A stretch of DNA of 64,000 nt, from the NCBI GenBank assembly GCA_015698045.1, contig BLAL01000262.1:870501-934500 (forward strand). Direction: 5' to 3'. The first letter of the stretch is position 1. Each line of letters begins with the position of its first letter. Below, in pieces: positions 56,872-64,000 of this stretch. The stretch comes from Rhizophagus clarus. Taxonomy: Eukaryota; Glomeromycota; Glomeromycetes; Glomerales; Glomeraceae. A program made the position numbers and the translations under genes. Below the pieces are notes generated by a model. The model worked only from the letters and a program-made list of their open reading frames with translations, did not search any database and was not told the DNA's origin.

Positions 56872-57035
56872 GAATGAACTTTCAAATATAAATATCAAAA
56901 AAAAAAAATTTTTTCTAATTATAAAGCTATATAAATTCGTATACAAATATCTAATACATTTTGTTAAAATATAATACATTTCATTATATTTCGTTAATAT
57001 AACATAAAGAGAAATAAAATAAAATAAAATATAAA

Positions 57036-57038
57036 TAT

Positions 57039-57074
<36 letters not shown>
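57036..57074. repeat. oligo-T to oligo-A switch
   Basis: About 22 T followed by about 15 A, a perfect self-complementary tract. Similar tracts lie near 6040, 23270, 41048, 49655 and 60380. Confidence 0.8.
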
Positions 57075-57374
57075 ACCGATATCAAACTGATTATAGAAAC
57101 TATATCATACGATATACTGCACTTTGCTGAATTAATTAATAATTAAAAATTTTTATTTTATTCTTAAGGTCTGAAATTTTATTTGCGTATTTTTGCAGGA
57201 ATTTCAATATCAGGTGTCAATTTTGCATACCGTTCACATAAAAAACCCTTGCGTACAGCTCATAATAAAATTTTCTTTCATCACCTGACCTCTGATTTGT
57301 CATCGTTTTTTTTTTTGGTTAGTTACTACGGATAATATAACAATTACGCTCTCTCATAATTGCGGTGCTAACTG

Positions 57375-57402
57375 ATTGGTTGATCCGATATAGTATAAAA
57401 AG
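57375..57402 (+). promoter_or_regulatory. CCAAT-like and TATA elements of the 57.5-kb gene
   Basis: ATTGG (inverted CCAAT, 57375-57379) and TATAAAAAG (57394-57402), about 155 nt upstream of the ATG at 57557. Confidence 0.5.
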
Positions 57403-57556
57403 CTTTCATATCCGCAGATCTGCAGAGTTTTGGCGCTGGTTTTACGTAATCTAAATGTTACACCTCGGAGTCCGGAAACTCAACTAAATAAATCCGTTTA
57501 TTATAAAAAAAACCTTTGAAAATTTCTCTCGTTTATCGACTCTCAAAATTTAAATT

Positions 57557-58108
57557 ATGGAGGGTAATAATAATACTTTACATAATAATCTTAGTAGTAA
57601 AAATAATGAATATCCGAGTAATTCACAACAAATTAGTGATGTCCAAGCGGGGCATTCTTCTTACTTATCCGTAATGAGCAATAATAATAATAATAATTTT
57701 CCCGCACATACAAACATTTCTGATGGCCCTAATTACCAACGATATGATTCTTCAAACACAAACAATAACACTACTATTACTCCTTCACAACCCACGTCTA
57801 ATGACTTCCCCAACAATGGCGATAATATTCCTGATAGTCAACAATATGACGCTTCAAACAATGCTTCTTATCATAACTATCAACTGTTCATGTTTACGTC
57901 CAATAACGCTCCGCCTCCACAACATGTTAATGTCAACAGACATCTACCTCGATCAAATGTCTTGCCTTGTCTTAATTATGGCATTAATATTAATTGTCAT
58001 AAGACGAAATATAATATTAACATAACTACTAATTCGGATATTCAACAGAACCTTCAGCAGATTCTGGATCATTGGTCTAATAACTCTCAAACTCGATCTC
58101 AACAATAA
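57557..58108 (+). CDS. 183-residue Asn/Gln-rich protein, paralogue of the 22-kb gene
   Basis: A single-exon frame starting MEGNNNTLHNNLSSKNNEYP, with a TATA box upstream. The protein is rich in Asn, Gln, Ser and Thr and lacks membrane segments. Conserved blocks shared with 21998-22591: PAHTNIS...PNYQ, TPSQP, NDFPNN, a C-terminal SDIQQNLQQ and NNSQT. Both proteins keep the same order and similar length despite strong divergence, which suggests selection on the protein. Frames on both strands overlapping it are shadows. The function is unknown. Asn/Gln-rich chains often mediate protein-protein interaction, which is only a general expectation. Confidence 0.75.
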   Translation: MEGNNNTLHNNLSSKNNEYPSNSQQISDVQAGHSSYLSVMSNNNNNNFPAHTNISDGPNYQRYDSSNTNNNTTITPSQPTSNDFPNNGDNIPDSQQYDASNNASYHNYQLFMFTSNNAPPPQHVNVNRHLPRSNVLPCLNYGININCHKTKYNINITTNSDIQQNLQQILDHWSNNSQTRSQQ

Positions 58109-58111
58109 ACT

Positions 58112-60417
58112 CCCTTTCGTATTAATTATTATTACATTATTTGTAGAAAATAATAGATTCGTAACCGCTGTCATAAATTATTTTAACTTTTTACTATATA
58201 TATAGTCTTATCCAAACAAATTATTATTATATCGCAATATAATCGTACAGTTGGCTCGTCTTATGCCGAATATTATCCAAGAAATTCGAGCCTTCGTTGG
58301 AAGATTTCTGTATGTTTATTATACAAAGCACACGTCACGCAAATTATTATAAGAAAAAAATCGTTTATAGATTTTATTTCGTTATGCGGTGTATAACTGA
58401 AAAAGCGATATATAGATGAATACAAAATTTCAATTTTTAAAAAAATCATAATTTTGAATAAAGTACTTCACAAAATTTTGGTGCAAACACAGGAAATTTG
58501 CTGCATAATTCCGGCAGGAATGATATGGTATAGATCAATATTTAAATCCACTATGGGTACAATCACTACATTGCTGCATTAATGTCAATCACGGCAAACC
58601 TTTTTATTATTGGCCGAAACAGAGCGGAGAACATTTTACGTTCAATATTGATCTACATGTATATATGCAATATTTGCACAGTAAGGTAACAAGTAAAATA
58701 TTTTAGTTTTTCCGTACTCGTACATACATATGAATGCATAGTTTAAATGATTCGAATGTAACGAAAAAATTTAAATAATTCCTGAATTTATAGATCTATA
58801 TTAAAAAAGTTTTTTTATCAAGGGTAATAAACGCTGCACATTTCTATATAAAATATATAATTCATTCCAATGTACTCATACAGTAGAATATCCATCAACT
58901 TCACCAGAAGAAGTCGTAACTTAAACTGATGCAATAATTAATTTTAGCAAATATATACCAGTTAATTATACTAAAAACGTAACACTTGCAAATTAAAACT
59001 GTGAGAGAAGCCCGCTTTGAACCTTTAATTTGCCTAATTATTATTGTGTATGAATTATATACGAGTTATCAATTATGAAATTCCTTAAATATTTGAAAAG
59101 CTTCATCGATAAATGATTACGCCATAATCACCGCTCTCTACCTTTTTACCTAGTTGATTTTCATTGGAGACGGTCAACTAGATTGAGATACATACATGCC
59201 GTAGTAAATTATAGGTATTTCTCTAGTATACCAACTTTTAAATAACCCGTTTTAAACGTTTTCTAATCTGTTTTTATTCAAAGAATGGTTCCATAAACTC
59301 ATATTTTATCTGTTATCTTATTACTTAAATAAAATATATTGTTATAAGAAGTAGTAATTTGCTCGAGATTTAATTTAATTAATATTCGTTATCTTTTCCA
59401 TTTCTCCAAGAAGTCTCATTTATTATATATATAATCAAAAAGGTTTAAATGTTCTTATAGTCTCTTAAATTAATTTATAGATTTTGATTCATCAGTTGTC
59501 TCAAAAATGTTGGCTTTCTTACTTGACCACGTTCTTAAATTCATTAACGCATTTTTCTTATACTAACCTTCACAAATTTTATGGCATGAAATACAACGTT
59601 AAAATTGCTTTTCAAAGAAATATCGTATATTAATATATTGTAGACTGTACTCATAATGATGAATTGAAAACTTGGATACTACAAATTAAAAATCTTATAA
59701 TTAACGAATAAGTGTTATTTTTCTAAAAATAAAAAGAATTATATGAATATATTAAATTCATAAATATTAATTTAAAATTTAACCCTTATAAATTCCACTA
59801 TCTACTAAATTATTAATATTATGGTAATTTCTAGATTAAGATTATTGGAATCGATTTCTTGTAATGATTCAAATCTTTCGAATGTGTCGATAAGAGACAA
59901 AGCTACATTAAAAAAAAAATATCGAAGGAAATGAAAAATTTTTTCCTCTAAATAAAAAATTTATATTATTTACATTTATTTATTAGCAAAGATGATGAAA
60001 AAAATTTGATTTATTACATACCTCATTTTCTTTTAATGTAACTGCAACTTACCAAAGCCTAAATATCAAATAATGCTTTTTTGATATTATTGCAATATAA
60101 ATATCATAACGATGTCATGATGATAAACAATGTTGTAACGATATTGTTACAATATTATGATTTGATATCTACCATCTATCGTTTAATTTCTAATATATGT
60201 TGTTGTATTTATATCTGATATTGGTTAACGTCACAAAAGTGACGTATTAATAGTTAATCGCATCAGCGAGACTAGTATAAAATTTAAATTGTGAAACATT
60301 AATTTATAGTCTATTTATATATTTGAAACTTAGCCATTAATGATTCTTCTTTTCCAGTATTTTATTAGCTAACATACACTTTTTTTTTTTTTTTTTAAAA
60401 AAAAAAACTACTTTATT
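58112..60417. other. intergenic upstream of the NTase-ankyrin gene
   Basis: AT-rich with no gene seen. ATAATTCCGGCAGGAATG (58506) is a CCGGAAT-family piece. Just before the ATG lies an oligo-T/oligo-A switch (60380-60409). Confidence 0.45.
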
Positions 60418-63400
60418 ATGCAATTACTATCCAGGTTATCGTTAGCAAGATTGTTTTCATCGACGTCGTCAACATATGTAAATGAACCGACTGTAACAAA
60501 ATATTTATCTTCATTTCGAAAAAACGATGTAGATGGCATCAAAGCATCTCTGATGGAAGAATCAATTTATCGTCGATTATTTGCTCAAAAACCCAATGAT
60601 CTTGATCCTTCCCAATTATCATTGTTGCGTCAATCGTATTTGAATTTGGTTAATGTATATGAAAATCAAGATATTTGGAAAATCAAGAATAGGTACTTTG
60701 GTAATGAAGCAGAGAATGTAGCAAATGATGATGATGAGGATGCATCGTATATCATGCCTTTGCATGAAGAGGAAATATTAGGGCAAGGTGATCCTGCTAT
60801 TTGTCTTGGTGGGGTTGAAACATTCCAAAAGAATTGGAATTTATTTACTGAATGTATGTTAAAAAAAAAAAAAATTGATGTCGATATTCGCATTTCGCAA
60901 AATTGATTTGAATTTTTTTTTTAATAAAATATAACTTGTTTATATCAATAAAATTAGCGAGTCTCTCTGGCTTGGATTGGTCAAATGTATTTGCAGCAGG
61001 TAAAATTAGTTACTTATTGAAATTACTTGAATTATTTTCAATGTATAAACAAAAAAAATTATTATCAATACGAATAGGTGGCGCAGTATTATCATGCCTT
61101 CTTCCAATTCCTCAAGTACATAGTGTTAGCCCACGTAAAACCCGTGAATGGTATCATGATATTTCCTATAAAGACTCTGATATCGACCTTTTCATTTATG
61201 GATTGGATGAGGAAGCAGCTAAGCAAAAGATGGTAGACATTTATGAAGCTGTTTGTAATTCTATTCCTTGGGATGTTGAATGTTTTCGAAGTAAATATTG
61301 CGTGACAATTTTAAGTCAATATCCTTCTCGTCACATTCAAGTATGTTATCAAACAAGTTTCAGTATTATTATGTTGTAATAAATGTTAATTTGTTTATTT
61401 ACATATGAAAACTTTTTCTTCTGATTAGATTGTACTTCGGTTATATAATTCTCCTTCAGAAATTCTTACTGGCTTTGATGTTGATTGTTGTTGTGTTGGG
61501 TAATATTTATTCAGATACATTTCTTATTATCATAAGTCATTAACTATATTTCCTAATAAATCCCGGTTTTTTTATACAGGTTCGATGGCAGAAATGTCTG
61601 GGCTTTACCGAGAGCTCATCAAGCAATCATTAAACAATGTAACACAGTTGACTTGACTAGAAGGTCTCCATCATATGAGATGAGATTGGCGAAATATGCA
61701 GGAAGAGGTTTTGAGGTTTGTAATTAAATAATTATGTTATTACACATCAACAAATACTTGATAATTATATTTATAAAAAAAAAATAGATCAAAGTTCCAT
61801 CTTTGGATCGCTCTAGAATTGATCCTACAATATATGAAAAAAGTTTTGAAAAACTTAATGGTCTCGCTCGTTTACTTGTACTGGAACGTCTAAACACGCC
61901 TTACGATAGATTTGAATACATAGAAAAAAAACGTGAACGGAATTATCATCCAGAATCTAGTAGTTATGTATCTAGGAGAAAGAGAAGAAGTAGCGATATA
62001 AAAGCAAGTAAATTTGAAAATAATGATTATGGAACGGTAATTTTACCATATGGTCCCAAATATAATGCGAAAAGAATTAAGAGATTAATTTATACAAAGG
62101 TACATACAGTATAAAACAATACAAAAAGTAATATTTTTTTTTTTTTTTGTCTTTAAAAATAACAAACACATCTCTTTTTTCATTAACATTAGGATATGGT
62201 ATTGAATTCAAAATGGTATGAAAAAAACAAAGAGAGAGTTCTACATAGACATCCATGCTTCTTTGGTACTATGGAGCAAATTTTCAATGACTGTTGTGGC
62301 CACTGCCCTGTTCCTAGTACCCCAGAAGAAGTTGCTAGTCAAATTGAAGAAGACAAAATATTTATAAGAGGAAAAATGGAATTTATAAAGGATGATCCAG
62401 GGAGACAAACTGTTGGAAGCTTTCATCCGTTAACCGACAATGATTGGGCAACGCAAGCTTATATTACTAATGTTAGAGAAGATCTGTGTAATGCTTGTGC
62501 CAGAGGTGAAGTAGATGTCGTTGAGAATCTCTTAAAACAAAATTCAAATATTAATGAGGACTCACAAACCAATAAGGTTAATGTTGAAGCAAGAGATTAT
62601 CTTGGAAGGACTCCATTACAGTTGGCTGTTTTAGGAGGTCATACTGAGATAGTTAGGATTTTATTACAACACGATGCAAGAATTACCGCAAGGATGCCAG
62701 ATGGTAAAACTGTCGTTCATTTGAGCTCACAATATGGATATTTAGATATTTTAAAATTATTATTACAAAAAAGTGATGAAAATAAGAAAAAAGCGCAAGA
62801 AAAAGAAAAGGAAAAATTGGAAACTAATAATAACGACATGATAATTGATGATTCATTAGAAATGGTTAATGGAATACAAGGTCCATCAATAGCATCTAAA
62901 GATCAAGATCCAGATTCAATTTTAGATCCGAGAAATGAGAACGAGCATGTTGACATAGTAGATATAAATGGCGAGTCTCGGGATCATCCATTAACTCCTT
63001 TAGAATATGCAATATTATTTGGAAATGTAGAAATAGTAAGACAATTGGTTAAAGCTGGAGCAAACGTTCAAAGATTAATTAAGTTACAAAATCATAATGT
63101 AAAATATGAGCCCTGTTATCCATTAAATTTATGTTTATTAACTCAGGACCAGAAATCTGGATTGGAAATAGCTTCGATTTTACTGGAAAATGGTGCATCA
63201 GCTTCTCGGGTAAATTATTATTTTTTTTTTTTATGATTTTTGTTTATTTCTTATTCGTTTATTAAAAAATTATTTTTTTTTTCCATTTATTTATTTATTT
63301 AATTAATTTAGATCGGTTACAATTTCAACAGTATTTTACATTTTGCTGTTAAAATTGGGAAAATACAATTTGTTAAATTGTTTCTTGATATGGATCCAAA

Positions 63401-64000
63401 ATCATTACAACAAATTAATTCATTGAATTCTCATCTTGAATCCCCACTCTACCTAGCTGTTGCTAATAACCATTTAGAAATCACTGAATTATTAATTAAG
63501 TATGGTGCAACAGTAAGTATTTCGTGTCCTCTTTTGTGCATTTAACTGAAGAAAATTTTCATTCGTTCATCTTTAAAATAGGCATATATTACATTAGAAA
63601 AATCTCAAGAATATCTTAATCGTAGAAAATCTTCTGAAACAGCTGAAAGTTTACTCAAAAGTGTACGACAGCCTATATTTAATGCTTTACAAAATAATTT
63701 ATATTGTACTTTAATTGAAGCTGGAGTAGACGTCAATGCTACCTATTATAAAGAATATATTAGAGAAATTGAAAAATTAATAGATGATAACAAAGCCAAA
63801 ATTAAAGGGTATGAAGAAATGTTGGAACATTTAAATGGAAAAAAAAAACAAACTCAAAATGAAAGAAGAGTAACAAATATTTTACAGTATCTGGACGGAT
63901 TAATTGAAAAAGAAAAAAAGGATGTAAAAGGATCCTATAGAGAATATGCATTAAATCACCATACCATCGAAGATTTTTATGAATTCTTACGCCGAAAATA
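60418..64000 (+). CDS. NTase-like / ankyrin-repeat protein, 5' part (nine exons in window)
   Basis: Exons: 60418-60853, 60958-60999, 61078-61340, 61429-61499, 61580-61715, 61788-62099, 62193-63209, 63312-63512 and 63582 to beyond the edge. All introns are GT-AG, 72-108 nt, and join in phase, giving 965 codons so far. Residues 1-145 include an acidic linker. Residues about 150-320 have VFAAGGAVLSC and KDSDIDLFIYG (D194, D196), the G-G plus D-x-D pattern of the polymerase-beta-like nucleotidyltransferase fold, followed by WDVECFRSKYCVTILSQYPS, FDGRNVWALPRAH and SPSYEMRLAKYAGRG. Ankyrin repeats occur at about 516-625 (GRTPLQLAVLGGHTEIVRIL) and about 680-826 (HLESPLYLAVANNHLEITEL). Exon 9 is partly coiled-coil (KAKIKGYEEMLEHL). 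NTase-ankyrin architecture is known in fungi and protists. Whether this one transfers nucleotides is unknown. The 3' end lies outside the window. Confidence 0.9.

Overview
The window looks like a gene-poor, transposon-rich stretch of a very AT-rich fungal nuclear genome. Four things point to an arbuscular mycorrhizal fungus (Glomeromycotina, Rhizophagus-like): short introns of about 70-110 nt with GTAAG donors and TACTAAC-like branch sites, a protein kinase fused to Sel1 repeats, a decayed HMG-box relic, and many hAT, piggyBac and MITE-type elements. The species is my inference. No rRNA, tRNA or CRISPR array was found.

Layout. 0-9 kb: a 53-bp tandem repeat, then two blocks of a ~375-bp satellite whose units carry the palindrome GCAGGTAAATTTRCCTGC, split by a region holding a foldback element and an intact piggyBac-type transposase. 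9-25 kb: decayed gene pieces (a Y-x-x-T-C repeat gene, an HMG-box relic, exon fragments), several MITEs, a 56-residue arginine-rich ORF and a 197-residue N/Q-rich protein. 26-28.3 kb: a five-exon kinase-Sel1 gene. 28.6-31.2 kb: decayed transposase pieces. 32.6-38.6 kb: a ~6-kb element bounded by inverted repeats of about 600 bp, with GC-rich 22-bp palindromic arrays at its ends, long AT-rich arrays, and an interior run of tiny exon-like units separated by complete intron-like units. 39-49 kb: decayed paralogues of the two small-protein families, a 1.7-kb TIR element enclosing a decayed zinc-ribbon gene, and three hAT-type elements with visible or near-perfect 8-bp target duplications. 49-57 kb: mostly empty DNA with further MITEs and a second tandem exon/intron array. 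57.5 kb: a 183-residue paralogue of the 22-kb protein. 60.4-64 kb: the 5' part of a large multi-exon NTase-like/ankyrin-repeat gene that runs off the right edge.

Only about six loci look functional: the piggyBac transposase, the kinase-Sel1 gene, the NTase-ankyrin gene, the two N/Q-rich paralogues and perhaps the arginine-rich microprotein. There are no operons and no evident pathway linkage. The less familiar signals are the two tandem arrays of intron-bearing micro-units and the large inverted-repeat element that contains one of them.
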